Positions 17,796-26,032 of a stretch of DNA of 64,000 nucleotides are shown piece by piece. Both the position numbers and the translations under genes were made by a program. The stretch's first letter is position 1. Each line of letters starts with the position of its first letter. Location of the stretch: positions 124,001 to 188,000 of the forward strand of contig NVRK02000015.1 of the NCBI GenBank assembly GCA_002400845.2, given 5' to 3'. Source of the stretch: Hyphomicrobiales bacterium (lineage in GTDB: Bacteria > Pseudomonadota > Alphaproteobacteria > Rhizobiales > Rhizobiaceae). Below the pieces are notes generated by a model. It was not told where the DNA came from. It saw only the letters and a list, made by a program, of their open reading frames with translations, and ran no database searches.

Positions 17796-18293
17796 CTACT
17801 CAACTAAATCTTTGCCGAGCATCTCAAATGCTTTACCAAAACCGCCGTTTAATAAAACGCGGTCAACCTTCAATGCGTAAAAATTAAAGTCGCCAAAATC
17901 AATATAAAGTTGAGATTTAGGATGTTTACTTAACCAAAAAGCATGGCGCTCTTTATAGCTTTCGTGATCTCTTGTAATCTTCTCAACCGTGCCAATAATT
18001 GTTACGCGAGCAAATGCAAGTGGGTCACCTTTTTGTGGCGGCTCTCCAAATAATATTGAAGTACGGTTATCCACCAAGAGCGCTTTAGTATGGTTCGATA
18101 AGTCAGAAGCTAAAAAAAATGGCTCATTAGCTTTGCCCTCAATTGTGCCAACAGCAATTCTACTCACTAAAGGATGATTGGTTTCTGGCTCTAAAACTGC
18201 GATTGAAGCAAAAGTCGCATTGCAAATCAGCGATCGCGCCAGTGCCCTTGCCTCATCACTTGTTTCACGTATTGGGTTTATTTTATCTACCAT
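17796..18293 (-). CDS. Pyridoxamine 5'-phosphate oxidase-like FMN-binding protein (HugZ-like)
   Basis: A 165-aa split-barrel flavin-binding-fold protein. The motif order TSDEARALARSL, NATFASIAVLEPETNHPLVS and TSILFGEPPQKGDPLAFARV fits the haem-degradation-like HugZ/PPOX group, where FMN or haem binds at the dimer interface. It converges with the puuE-uraD gene eight bases away. The biochemical role is unknown; haem utilisation or general oxidoreduction are both possible. Confidence 0.8.
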   Translation of the reverse strand: MVDKINPIRETSDEARALARSLICNATFASIAVLEPETNHPLVSRIAVGTIEGKANEPFFLASDLSNHTKALLVDNRTSILFGEPPQKGDPLAFARVTIIGTVEKITRDHESYKERHAFWLSKHPKSQLYIDFGDFNFYALKVDRVLLNGGFGKAFEMLGKDLVE

Positions 18294-18317
18294 CTATTCC
18301 CCCATCTAACTCGCCAT

Positions 18318-19574
18318 TTAAATTACTAAACTAGCAATAATTTCATTGTCAGTAATATCTTGCCAGCGCGTTCCATTCTCATCTAATTTCTTGGTCAGTA
18401 TAGCAAAATTTTCAGGTTTAGTAGTTTCAATACCAATTAATACAGAACCAAAATTACGCGCAGATTTTTTCAAATATTCAAATCTTGCGACATCATCTTC
18501 AGGGCTAAGCATAAGCAAAAATTCTTTCAATGCACCAGGGCGTTGAGGGAATTGTAAAATGTAATATTTTTTAAGACCCGAAAATTTTAATGCTCTTTCT
18601 TTAACTTCGGGCAACCTTTCAAAATCAAAATTACCACCAGAGGCAACGCAAACAATTGTTTTACCCTTAACCTGTTTTTTAGGAAGCCGTTTAAGTGCGT
18701 CTATCGCTAAAGCACCAGCAGGCTCCAACACAATACCTTCAACATTTAGCATTTCAATCATGGTTGCACATAGGCCATTGGTAGGCGCCAACACAACTTG
18801 CTTGGCAGAATAGTTCTTAAGTTGCTTAAATGTATGTTCGCCAATTTGTGCAACAGCTGCACCATCAACAAAATTGTCAACTTTTCCCAGCTGAACGCGT
18901 TTGCCTGCTTGCAAACTATGATACAAACTCGCTGCCTGATCGGGCTCAACAAATGTAAATTTACTGTTCATTTTAGCTGTTTCAAAATAACGTGTCACAC
19001 CAGCAGCTAAGCCGCCGCCGCCAACAGGTAAAATAACCCTATCTAAAATAACCCCATTTGGAAGTTGCTCCAATATCTCTTTTGCTATCGTTGCCTGTCC
19101 TTTAATAATACGTGGGTCATCAAATGGCGGCACCATATAGCAACTGCGTTTCTCGCAATAATCATAAGCGGCTTTATTAGCATCATCAAAACCATCACCA
19201 ATAAGTTTAATTTCTACATAATCCTCACCAAAGGCTTTGGTCTTCATTACCTTTTGCTTAGGCGTGGTAACAGGCATAAAAATAACGCCGCGCTTTTTGT
19301 AATTACGGCAGGCATGCGCAAACCCCTGAGCATGATTGCCAGCAGAGGCACATACAAATAATTTATGCTTTGGGTCTTTTGCCAAAACCTCCATTACAAA
19401 GGCATATGCGCCACGAATTTTATAACTTCTAACAGGCGACAAATCTTCGCGTTTCAACCAAATATCTGCTTGATGCAAATCTGATAAATACTGATTATAT
19501 TGCAAAGGCGTCGGGTCTAAAACCTTAGCAAGTTGCTCATGAACTTTTGCAACATCTTTCAAGAATTTTGTCAT
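18318..19574 (-). CDS. ilvA: Threonine dehydratase with C-terminal regulatory domain
   Basis: A 418-aa PLP enzyme that deaminates threonine to 2-oxobutanoate, the first step toward isoleucine. Lys52 in RSYKIRGA binds the cofactor, ASAGNHAQG and PVGGGGLAAG bind its phosphate, and residues about 325-418 form a single ACT-like regulatory domain (FPQRPGALKEFL). Escherichia coli IlvA has two such modules; the one-module form is common in other bacteria. Start at 19574 is preferred because AGG lies about ten bases upstream; an in-frame ATG at 19607 adds 11 polar residues. Confidence 0.9.
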   Translation of the reverse strand: MTKFLKDVAKVHEQLAKVLDPTPLQYNQYLSDLHQADIWLKREDLSPVRSYKIRGAYAFVMEVLAKDPKHKLFVCASAGNHAQGFAHACRNYKKRGVIFMPVTTPKQKVMKTKAFGEDYVEIKLIGDGFDDANKAAYDYCEKRSCYMVPPFDDPRIIKGQATIAKEILEQLPNGVILDRVILPVGGGGLAAGVTRYFETAKMNSKFTFVEPDQAASLYHSLQAGKRVQLGKVDNFVDGAAVAQIGEHTFKQLKNYSAKQVVLAPTNGLCATMIEMLNVEGIVLEPAGALAIDALKRLPKKQVKGKTIVCVASGGNFDFERLPEVKERALKFSGLKKYYILQFPQRPGALKEFLLMLSPEDDVARFEYLKKSARNFGSVLIGIETTKPENFAILTKKLDENGTRWQDITDNEIIASLVI

Positions 19575-19703
19575 TATCGAACCTGTCGTATTTTCGCATC
19601 GTTTCAATTTTCAACTCTATAACGTTTAAACAAAAGAGCAAAATAAATTCATGCCAATACATTAACGCCATTGCTAATAAGCCTCAAAAGAACTACGCAT
19701 AAT

Positions 19704-19717
19704 TTACGTAAACGTAA
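19704..19717. promoter_or_regulatory. 14-bp palindrome upstream of the SCP2 gene, shared with fadD
   Basis: TTACGTAAACGTAA (6-bp arms, 2-bp centre) lies 94 bp before the SCP2 gene and 130 bp from the divergent ilvA start. The identical 14-mer occurs upstream of fadD in the same orientation relative to the gene. From memory it resembles the ACGT-type palindromes reported for regulators of fatty-acid and branched-chain amino-acid breakdown such as LiuR; the regulator is not in view. Confidence 0.62.
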
Positions 19718-19811
19718 GGTATTTGCAAAACGCAAACAAATTAGGTTCTAATTAATCGAATACTGATAATTACAATAAAACTAGATAACCTTAATCCTAT
19801 TGGAGAATTTT

Positions 19812-20102
19812 ATGAGCATTGAAGCCATTGCAGAAACTATGAATGACAAACTTGCTGGAAACACTGATCTTGGAGCGACTGTTAAATTTGATTGCGGTGA
19901 AGACGGCGTTATTTTTGTAGATGGTAATGCAGGTAGCGTATCAACAGAAAATAAAGATGCCAATTGCACAGTGACGCTAGACAAAGATGTCCTTGAAGAT
20001 TTGATTTCTGGCGATCAAGACCCAACAGCAGCCTTTATGACGGGCAAGTTAAAAGTTGATGGCGATATGAGCATCGCCATGAAATTAGGCGAACTGTTCT
20101 AG
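19812..20102 (+). CDS. SCP2 sterol-carrier-domain lipid-binding protein
   Basis: A stand-alone SCP2 domain, 96 aa. Residues 5-96 show the typical alternation ending in AAFMTGKLKVDGDMSIAMKLGELF. These small proteins bind fatty acids, acyl-CoA or sterol-like lipids in a hydrophobic tunnel. The ATG at 19812 has TTGGAG nine bases upstream; the in-frame ATG at 19800 sits before that site. A palindrome shared with fadD lies upstream, which hints at a role in fatty-acid metabolism. Confidence 0.88.
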   Translation: MSIEAIAETMNDKLAGNTDLGATVKFDCGEDGVIFVDGNAGSVSTENKDANCTVTLDKDVLEDLISGDQDPTAAFMTGKLKVDGDMSIAMKLGELF

Positions 20103-20142
20103 CCAAATTTTAGCTTACCATTAAATTACAAATAAATGACAA

Positions 20143-20178
20143 CGGCCCTTTTGCAAATAGCATTTGGGCCATTTTCTT
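20143..20178 (+). terminator. Terminator after the SCP2 gene
   Basis: GGCCC and GGGCC pair at the base, an inner TGC/GCA helix closes the AAATA loop, and a T-rich ATTTTCTT follows. It sits 41 bases past the SCP2 stop. Confidence 0.6.
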
Positions 20179-20331
20179 GAAATGCAATCAATTCCACCTC
20201 ATGAAAACGTGATTGAAAATCCTATCTTGTGACTGCGATTAACTTGTTTTCATAAATCCATCAAAATAGCATTCAAGCCAGACTTAATTGAAGTATCGAC
20301 CCTAGCAAACCTATTTTTATTGGAGATTAAA

Positions 20332-20712
20332 ATGAAAAAAATTATTCTATTAGCAACAGTATCTGTATTTGCCCTTACCGCGCAAAATGCATTTGCTGCA
20401 AGCCACGCAAAAACAGAGATGATGAAAACAGAAGTCATGGATAAAGCTGCCATGATGAAGAAAGAAGCCATGATGAAGAAAGAAGCCATGGATAAAGACG
20501 CCATGATGAAGAAAGAAACCATGGATAAAGACGCCATGATGAAGAAGGATCACATGATGACTTCTAACTACATGGTAAAGTCAGGCGACAGTCTTTGGAC
20601 AATTGCTAAAGAAGCATATGGCAGTGGTGCAATGTATAAGAAAATCAAAATGGCGAATGAAGGTATTTCTGATGATTTAGAAGTTGGTCAAATGATTAAA
20701 CTTCCAAAATAG
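20332..20712 (+). CDS. Secreted MXKDX-repeat protein with a C-terminal LysM domain
   Basis: A 126-aa exported protein with a signal peptide (1-22, ending AFA). Residues about 26-75 are Met-, Lys- and Asp-rich repeats of the MxKDx type (MMKKEA, MDKDAMMKKE), rich in positive and negative charge. Residues about 77-126 form a LysM domain (YMVKSGDSLWTIAKEAYG ending in VGQMIKLPK), which binds peptidoglycan. So the repeats would be anchored to the cell wall in the periplasm. The function of MXKDX repeats is unknown; the methionines could bind copper or take up oxidants, which is speculation. GGAG precedes the start by nine bases. Confidence 0.85.
   Translation: MKKIILLATVSVFALTAQNAFAASHAKTEMMKTEVMDKAAMMKKEAMMKKEAMDKDAMMKKETMDKDAMMKKDHMMTSNYMVKSGDSLWTIAKEAYGSGAMYKKIKMANEGISDDLEVGQMIKLPK
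20467..20532 (+). repeat. Two 33-bp tandem repeats within the MXKDX gene
   Basis: Two consecutive 33-base units (20467-20499 and 20500-20532) differ at one base (g/a, Ala/Thr). Shorter related units flank them. Each unit adds 11 residues in frame, so the repeat number may vary between strains. Confidence 0.9.
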
Positions 20713-20731
20713 AGTTATAGATCTCGTAATA

Positions 20732-20767
20732 GCCCCGTATTAAACAACCTAATGCGGGGTTATTTTT
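20732..20767 (+). terminator. Terminator after the LysM-repeat gene
   Basis: GCCCCGTATTA pairs with TAATGCGGGGT around a short loop (CCCCG/CGGGG base), and TTATTTTT follows on the plus strand. It lies 19 bases past the stop codon. Confidence 0.85.
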
Positions 20768-20791
20768 ATGAGTATGTTTTGGCACTTCGGC

Positions 20792-21460
20792 TTATAATTC
20801 ACGTTTACCAAATAAGGTAATGTCGTCGCCCTCTTTCCATTTTGGATATTTATTCATGATGAATAAAAATCTATCAGACGCTAAAAATGCATCCAGCCAT
20901 CTAATCAAATTTGGCCAATCTTGTTGCCAAAACCACTCTTTATCAACATGGGCGTATTGGCGAATAAAGGGGAGTATTGCCCCGTCTGCTTTTGAAAAAT
21001 TATCACCGAACAAATAATCGTGGCCTTGCAACTTGTCATTCAATTTCATTAAAAATTCACATGCCAAGTCGCGTTGTTCCTTAGAAACAACATTATCAAA
21101 TCTGTTTTCATATTTATAACGATCAAGATTGGCTTTAAATGGCCCATCAGCTTGTGTAATCAGACCAGCCATTTCATCAATTTCGATAATTGAAAAATCT
21201 AACCAATTCTCAGCATCATTTACGCTCAACGCCCAATTGATTATATCCAGACTTTCTTCCAAAACTGTACCATCACGAAGTATCAAAACGGGTACAGTGC
21301 CTTTAGGGCTAATCTCAAGCATTTGCGGTGCTTTATCACGCAGAACAACTTCTCTTAGTTCAACTTCCTGCCCACTTGCACTCACTGCAAGCCGTGCGCG
21401 CATGGCATATGGGCATCTGCGAAACGAATATAAAATTGGACGTTCTAAAGCCTCGCTCAA
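20792..21460 (-). CDS. Glutathione S-transferase family protein
   Basis: A 222-aa GST-fold protein. The N-terminal thioredoxin-like domain carries [11 protein letters not shown] (Cys16 as likely active residue, as in omega/Cys-type GSTs) and [20 protein letters not shown] for glutathione binding. The C-terminal helical domain is about residues 90-220. The start codon overlaps the stop of the TrhO gene by ATGA, so the two are co-translated. Its substrate is unknown; a disulfide or thiol-transfer role beside a rhodanese-domain enzyme is possible. Confidence 0.85.
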   Translation of the reverse strand: MSEALERPILYSFRRCPYAMRARLAVSASGQEVELREVVLRDKAPQMLEISPKGTVPVLILRDGTVLEESLDIINWALSVNDAENWLDFSIIEIDEMAGLITQADGPFKANLDRYKYENRFDNVVSKEQRDLACEFLMKLNDKLQGHDYLFGDNFSKADGAILPFIRQYAHVDKEWFWQQDWPNLIRWLDAFLASDRFLFIMNKYPKWKEGDDITLFGKREL

Positions 21461-22446
21461 GCCTGCTCACCTTTTTTGCTTTTGGCTATTTGTTTAAGCT
21501 TGGCGGCTTTTTTTGCTGCACGTTGTGCAGTTTGGTCAACCGCAATATGTTCAGTACCGCGCTCTTTTGCCAATGTTACTTGCATTTGGCGTTGTTCAAA
21601 ACGCGCTCGTTTTTCATCACTCATTGTGTCGTGACAGCGATGACAAGAAACACCTTGAACATACTTTTCAGATTTCTTTTCTTCTTCGCTAATTGGGTGG
21701 CGACAAGCATGACACAAATCATACGGACCAGGCACTAAACCATGCCCAACAGAAACGCGATCGTCAAAAACAAAACACTCACCTTCCCACATACTTTCTT
21801 TTTCAGGTACATCTTCAAGATACTGTAATATGCCACCTTTTAGGTGATACACATCTTCAAAACCTTCAGACTTCATATAAGAGGAAGCTTTTTCGCACCG
21901 AATACCACCCGTACAAAACATTGCTACCTTTGGTTTATTACCAAGACCTTCTTGATTTTTTACCCATTGCGGAAATTCACGAAAATTAACTGTTCTAGGG
22001 TCAATAGCACCTTTAAAGGTTCCAATAGAAACCTCATAGTCATTGCGCGTATCAATAAGCACAACATCTGGATCGCTGATAATATCATTCCAATCTTGCG
22101 CCTTAACATACGTGCCAACAATTTCATTTGGATCACAGCTTGGCACACCCATGGTTACGATTTCTTTTTTGAGCCTAACCTTCATTCGGTTGAAAGGGTT
22201 TTCAACCTCTGCATAGCTTTCTTTATGTTCCAAGCCAGCAATGCGCTTGTCGCTGCGAATATAATCGAGCACTGCATGAACACCGACAGAAGGCCCAGCA
22301 ATTGTGCCATTTATGCCTTCGTGTGCCAGTAAAATTGTTCCCATAACATTATTACTTTTACATACTTCCAGCAACGGATCCTGCATGTCTTTAAAATCAG
22401 GCAGGGAGACAAAATGATACAGCGCAGCGACTAGATAGCGTGACAT
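21457..22446 (-). CDS. trhO: tRNA uridine-34 hydroxylase TrhO (rhodanese domain)
   Basis: A 329-aa protein of the YceA/TrhO family, which hydroxylates U34 in tRNA as part of 5-carboxymethoxyuridine formation. An N-terminal acylphosphatase-like domain ([12 protein letters not shown]) precedes a rhodanese domain with the active-site loop [15 protein letters not shown] Cys-rich segment CHACRHP and CHRCH near 250-275 probably binds zinc. The K-rich tail ([15 protein letters not shown]) may contact RNA. It is the first gene of a two-gene unit with the GST. Confidence 0.93.
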   Translation of the reverse strand: MSRYLVAALYHFVSLPDFKDMQDPLLEVCKSNNVMGTILLAHEGINGTIAGPSVGVHAVLDYIRSDKRIAGLEHKESYAEVENPFNRMKVRLKKEIVTMGVPSCDPNEIVGTYVKAQDWNDIISDPDVVLIDTRNDYEVSIGTFKGAIDPRTVNFREFPQWVKNQEGLGNKPKVAMFCTGGIRCEKASSYMKSEGFEDVYHLKGGILQYLEDVPEKESMWEGECFVFDDRVSVGHGLVPGPYDLCHACRHPISEEEKKSEKYVQGVSCHRCHDTMSDEKRARFEQRQMQVTLAKERGTEHIAVDQTAQRAAKKAAKLKQIAKSKKGEQA

Positions 22447-22641
22447 GGAATTCTCTTTAATAATTTAAATTGGCGTTTGCAGGCCTGTAATAACGCTAAG
22501 GCGCATTAATTTCAAACAATTTGTGTTTCATTTTTTCTTAGGCTGTCACGTTAATATAGACTATTCACTTCAACCACAAAACTCATAAGCTATTGTTTTT
22601 AAAAATTATTTATTTACACATATACAAAATACACTTTTTAG

Positions 22642-22670
22642 TTGCATGTGCAATATATTGCGCCTATAAT
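22642..22670 (+). promoter_or_regulatory. Sigma-70-like promoter of the candidate small RNA
   Basis: TTGCAT (22642-22647), a 17-base spacer and TATAAT (22665-22670) form a plausible vegetative promoter reading rightward. The -10 is a perfect match; the -35 matches three of six positions. Transcription would start near 22677. The preceding part of the gap (22447-22641) is AT-rich and shows nothing else. Confidence 0.55.
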
Positions 22671-22676
22671 AGTATA

Positions 22677-22843
22677 AGGTGTAATTCTACGTATTTGGTG
22701 AAATTTCAGATAAATTTGCAAATTTCTTGGTACGGGAAACTAATATCCCTCTCCGCAGTCAAGCATCCCCGCTTCATGGCTAAACGGAGTCTTCCCAACA
22801 CAAGAAAATTAGAGGTGGGTCATCAAGACCCACCTCCTTTTTT
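22677..22843 (+). ncRNA. Candidate small RNA, about 165 nt, ending in a strong terminator
   Basis: Between a sigma-70-like promoter and a classical terminator lies a stretch with no credible gene. It can fold: GGGAA (22734-22738) pairs with TTCCC (22792-22796), enclosing CTCCG/CGGAG (22751-22755 with 22785-22789), with an AAGC/GCTT hairpin inside. The end is the GAGGTGGGTC/GACCCACCTC terminator. The neighbouring genes trhO and fadD are both on the other strand, so it is not a leader or a trailer. I do not recognise a known family; it does not look like SRP RNA, tmRNA or a clear 6S RNA. Confidence 0.5.
22812..22843 (+). terminator. Strong intrinsic terminator, possibly bidirectional
   Basis: A perfect 10-bp stem (GAGGTGGGTC with GACCCACCTC, loop ATCAA) is followed by TTTTTT on the plus strand. 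On the minus strand, a TAATTTTC run follows, so it may also end fadD transcription. Its quality, with no gene upstream on the plus strand, is the main evidence for the small RNA. Confidence 0.85.
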
Positions 22844-22862
22844 GTCTTCTATTGTGTATTAA

Positions 22863-24551
22863 TCAATCACGCAATTCACGGCGAAGAATTTTACCAACGT
22901 TACTCTTAGGTAAATCATCGCGAAATTCAACAATCTCTGGGCGCTTATAATTGGTCAGACCTTTTTTACACCAATCTTTAACGTCTTGTTCAGTGAGAGC
23001 TGGGTCTTTAGCGACTATAAATAACTTTACGCACTCGCCTGATTTCTCGTCAGGAATACCAATCGCAGCAGCTTCTAATATATCTGGATGTCCAACAGCA
23101 ACACCCTCAATTTCATTAGGATAAACATTAAAACCCGAGACCAAAATCATATCTTTTTTACGGTCCACAATTTTTGTATAGCCTTGTGCATTCATGACCC
23201 CAATATCACCAGATTTAAAGAAACCATCCTTGGTCATCACATTGGCGGTCTCTTCTGGCATGTTCCAATAACCGGCCATAACTTGCGGCCCTTTAATGCA
23301 AATCTCGCCTTCTTTGCCAATTGGCACATCTTTGCCATTGTCATCTTTTATCGAAATACTTGTCGATGAAAGCGGCAAGCCAATTGTTGCAGAAAATTCT
23401 TTCGCATCGCACCTATTACCAGTTGCAATGGGCGAAGTTTCTGAAAGTCCATAGCCTTCAGTTATAATGCAACCCGTTAAATCTTGCCATTCTTTTGCAA
23501 CAGCTTCTTGCACAGCCATGCCGCCGCCAAAAGTGCTGGTTAAAGATTTGAAATTGAGTTTTCTAAAATCTGGATTATTCAACAGCGCAACAAACAATGT
23601 ATTAAGTCCTGGAAAAATATGGAAATCCCATTTCTTCAATTCTTTCACAAAAGCAGGAATATCACGTGGATTTGGAATTAAGATATTATGGTCGCCACTG
23701 TTTATACCCATCAACGCATTAACCGTTAAAGCAAAAATATGATAAAGCGGAAGCGCGCAAATAAAGACTGCGCTTTCTGGTTTTCCTTTTGAACGATACC
23801 CAACTTCAAACCAAATATCGGCTTGGATCGTATTAGAAAGCACATTTGAATTGGTAAGTGCCGCACCTTTTGAAACGCCCGTCGTGCCACCTGTATATTG
23901 CAAAAAGGCTAAATCAGTTGGCTCTGTTATAACAGTTGAAAAACGCTCGCCATTATCAGTATCAAAAATACTTTTATACGAAATATGATTTTCTATATTC
24001 CAAGCAGGAACAAGCTTTTTCACTTTGCGAACAACAAAGTTTACCAAGGCACCTTTTAAGCCCCCCGTCATATCACCCATAGAAGTGACGATTACTTTTT
24101 CCAGTTCAGTCTCATCAATAACCGCTTCAACCGTATTTGCAAAATTCTCCAAAACAAAAATTGCTTTAGCGCCACTGTCTTTCATCTGGTGCTGTAATTC
24201 GCGAGGTGTATAAAGTGGGTTTACATTCACGACCGTACAACCAGCACGCAAAACTCCAGCCATTACGATAGGCATTTGAAGAACATTCGGCATCATCAAC
24301 GCGACGCGATCGCCCTTTTTAAACCCATTATTTACAAGCCACGAGGCAATAACATCTGATTGAGCTAAATATTCTTTATAGGTAATTGTTGTGCCCATGC
24401 AGGTGAAAATAGGCTTATCAGAAAACTTTTGACAAGACTGTTCAATCAACTGCCCAACACAGCTATACTCCAATGCTGGTATTTCAGCAGGAACACCTTT
24501 TGGGTATGATTTCAACCAAGGTTTTTTGTCGTATGCAGATTTTGTAGCCAT
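22863..24551 (-). CDS. fadD: Long-chain fatty acid-CoA ligase FadD
   Basis: A 562-aa adenylate-forming enzyme that activates fatty acids to acyl-CoA. It has the AMP-binding P-loop YTGGTTGVSKGA, GYGLSETSP, and the C-terminal hinge DRKKDMILVSGFNVYPNEIE with the conserved catalytic lysine near the end (KSNVGKILRRELR). The ATG at 24551 is preferred: GGAGG lies five bases before it and overlaps an upstream in-frame ATG at 24563. Two palindromes lie upstream, one identical to the SCP2 gene site. Confidence 0.93.
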   Translation of the reverse strand: MATKSAYDKKPWLKSYPKGVPAEIPALEYSCVGQLIEQSCQKFSDKPIFTCMGTTITYKEYLAQSDVIASWLVNNGFKKGDRVALMMPNVLQMPIVMAGVLRAGCTVVNVNPLYTPRELQHQMKDSGAKAIFVLENFANTVEAVIDETELEKVIVTSMGDMTGGLKGALVNFVVRKVKKLVPAWNIENHISYKSIFDTDNGERFSTVITEPTDLAFLQYTGGTTGVSKGAALTNSNVLSNTIQADIWFEVGYRSKGKPESAVFICALPLYHIFALTVNALMGINSGDHNILIPNPRDIPAFVKELKKWDFHIFPGLNTLFVALLNNPDFRKLNFKSLTSTFGGGMAVQEAVAKEWQDLTGCIITEGYGLSETSPIATGNRCDAKEFSATIGLPLSSTSISIKDDNGKDVPIGKEGEICIKGPQVMAGYWNMPEETANVMTKDGFFKSGDIGVMNAQGYTKIVDRKKDMILVSGFNVYPNEIEGVAVGHPDILEAAAIGIPDEKSGECVKLFIVAKDPALTEQDVKDWCKKGLTNYKRPEIVEFRDDLPKSNVGKILRRELRD

Positions 24552-24586
24552 ATTTACCTCCATAAATGTCCACGCGATTTTTCATG

Positions 24587-24603
24587 TCGATTTATAAAAT
24601 CGA
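24587..24603. promoter_or_regulatory. 17-bp palindrome in the fadD leader
   Basis: TCGATTT-ATA-AAATCGA is a perfect 7-3-7 inverted repeat 36 bp upstream of the fadD start. It could be an operator or a short hairpin in the mRNA leader. Another palindrome lies further up. Confidence 0.45.
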
Positions 24604-24662
24604 TCTTTAACTCAATAACTTAGACTATTTAAAAAATAAACCAAGTCGTATACGAAAATATA

Positions 24663-24676
24663 TTACGTTTACGTAA
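24663..24676. promoter_or_regulatory. 14-bp palindrome upstream of fadD, shared with the SCP2 gene
   Basis: TTACGTTTACGTAA, read on the fadD strand as TTACGTAAACGTAA, lies 112 bp before the fadD start. It is identical to the site before the SCP2 gene. Chance occurrence of the same 14-mer before two lipid genes is unlikely, so a common regulator is likely. Confidence 0.65.
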
Positions 24677-24679
24677 GCG

Positions 24680-25540
24680 TTATTGACCCTTTATAATACG
24701 CACTTTGCCCGAAACCCGAATAGAAGAACCCATAACTTCAGATATTTGCACATTTATCAGCGAACGCATGCCCATATCTTCACCTTGAACAATATCAATT
24801 TCACCATCATGCGGCCATTTAATATCTCTTAGATAACCACCCAAAGCCGCGCTTGCGGCGCCCGTAGCAGGATCTTCTAGAACACCGCCAGATGCAAATG
24901 CATTACGCGTATGGAACAATGTGGGCGTTTCAGCATGCGCTATACATACAGTTACAAGCTCATTGTCTCTCATAAAACTCTTACCAGCTTCCAAGTCATA
25001 TTCCATATCGCTTAGTCGCTGGCGATGATTTAATGTAAACAACAAATGCTCCGCCCCAGCATTTACCAAAGCTGGCGGCATCATCATATCTAAATCATCA
25101 AACCCATAGCCAAACAAATCTAACGCTTGAGAAATCAAATCAGGATCAACGGGTCTGCTAGAAGTTGGCGGAGATTGAAGCGAGGCATAAAAACCATTTT
25201 CATTCTTTTGGCCTTCAACTGTAATTTCTGCTTCGTTCAATTTTAACTTAAAAACATCATTACCATGCTCCATGGCAAGTGCCGCACCCAAGGCAATGGT
25301 AGCATGTCCGCAAAATGGAACTTCGCTTTCTGGAGAAAAATACCTTGTTCTCCAAACACCATCTTCAAGAAATGAAAAAGCGGTTTCAGAATAACCAACA
25401 TCAAAGGCAATGCTTTGCATTTCCTCTTCGCTTGGCAGGTCTTTTCCTAAATAAACACCAGCGGGATTGCCTCCCTCTTCGCCATCACTAAATGATGCCA
25501 TTCTCAGAATTTTCAAAGTTTGCTCCTTTAGCATACTCAT
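24680..25540 (-). CDS. PhzF-family isomerase
   Basis: A 286-aa PhzF-like protein, the two-lobed fold of the diaminopimelate-epimerase type. GEEGGNPAGVYLG, SETAFSFLED and EVPFCGHATIALGAALA are hallmark segments, with the acidic residue of YSETAF as likely catalyst. Most genomic members have unknown substrates. The ATG at 25540 lies six bases before the DUF188 stop region; an alternative TTG at 25516 has AAAGGAG six bases upstream and would give a family-like start (MKILRMAS). Both are plausible. Confidence 0.86.
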   Translation of the reverse strand: MSMLKEQTLKILRMASFSDGEEGGNPAGVYLGKDLPSEEEMQSIAFDVGYSETAFSFLEDGVWRTRYFSPESEVPFCGHATIALGAALAMEHGNDVFKLKLNEAEITVEGQKNENGFYASLQSPPTSSRPVDPDLISQALDLFGYGFDDLDMMMPPALVNAGAEHLLFTLNHRQRLSDMEYDLEAGKSFMRDNELVTVCIAHAETPTLFHTRNAFASGGVLEDPATGAASAALGGYLRDIKWPHDGEIDIVQGEDMGMRSLINVQISEVMGSSIRVSGKVRIIKGQ

Positions 25541-25545
25541 AAGGG

Positions 25546-26025
25546 TTAACCTTTTGCTTTACTTGTAGCTTTTCGCACGGATGCCTCTAAAGCCTGCAAA
25601 AAATTTGATCGATCCCTTGCAGAAAATGCAGGATTATAACCTTTTATTTCACCGCTTTCACGCAATTGCTGTTTTAAGTCACGCATAGCAACTTGCATAC
25701 CAATCGATTCTTGCGTAAACGGCCTGCCAGTTGGCCCTATAACATGAGCATATTTCTCAACACAACGCGCCGCTAAAAGCACATCAGCTGTAATCACAAT
25801 ATCATCTTTAACAACAGCTTCAACGATCCAATCATCAGCCGCATCTGCGCCTTTTGAAACAATAACATTTCGTATCATTGGGTCACGAGATGGGCGCATG
25901 CCGCCATTAGAAACCAATGTCACAATAAGCGCGTGCCTCTCGCCTACTTTTAAAACTTCATCTTTAACTGGGCAGGCATCCGCATCAATATAAATAATCG
26001 GATCAATAATAGTTTCTGTCGTCAA
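25546..26025 (-). CDS. YaiI/YqxD family protein (DUF188)
   Basis: A 159-aa PIN-like domain protein. IYIDADACPVKDEV near the start and DIVITADVLLAARCVEK carry conserved acidic residues typical of this family, and GPTGRPFTQESIG follows. Members may be nucleases but none is well characterised. It is between the xanthine dehydrogenase operon and phzF on the same strand and probably part of the same transcript. Confidence 0.87.
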   Translation of the reverse strand: MTTETIIDPIIYIDADACPVKDEVLKVGERHALIVTLVSNGGMRPSRDPMIRNVIVSKGADAADDWIVEAVVKDDIVITADVLLAARCVEKYAHVIGPTGRPFTQESIGMQVAMRDLKQQLRESGEIKGYNPAFSARDRSNFLQALEASVRKATSKAKG

Positions 26026-26032
26026 TTCGCAC

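Noticed and set aside
21844-22332. 162-aa open frame on the plus strand across trhO
   Set aside because: Antisense shadow of the TrhO gene; no known motif.
22593-22862. 89-aa open frame across the candidate small RNA
   Set aside because: Begins without a ribosome site, shows no family features, and runs through the terminator stem.
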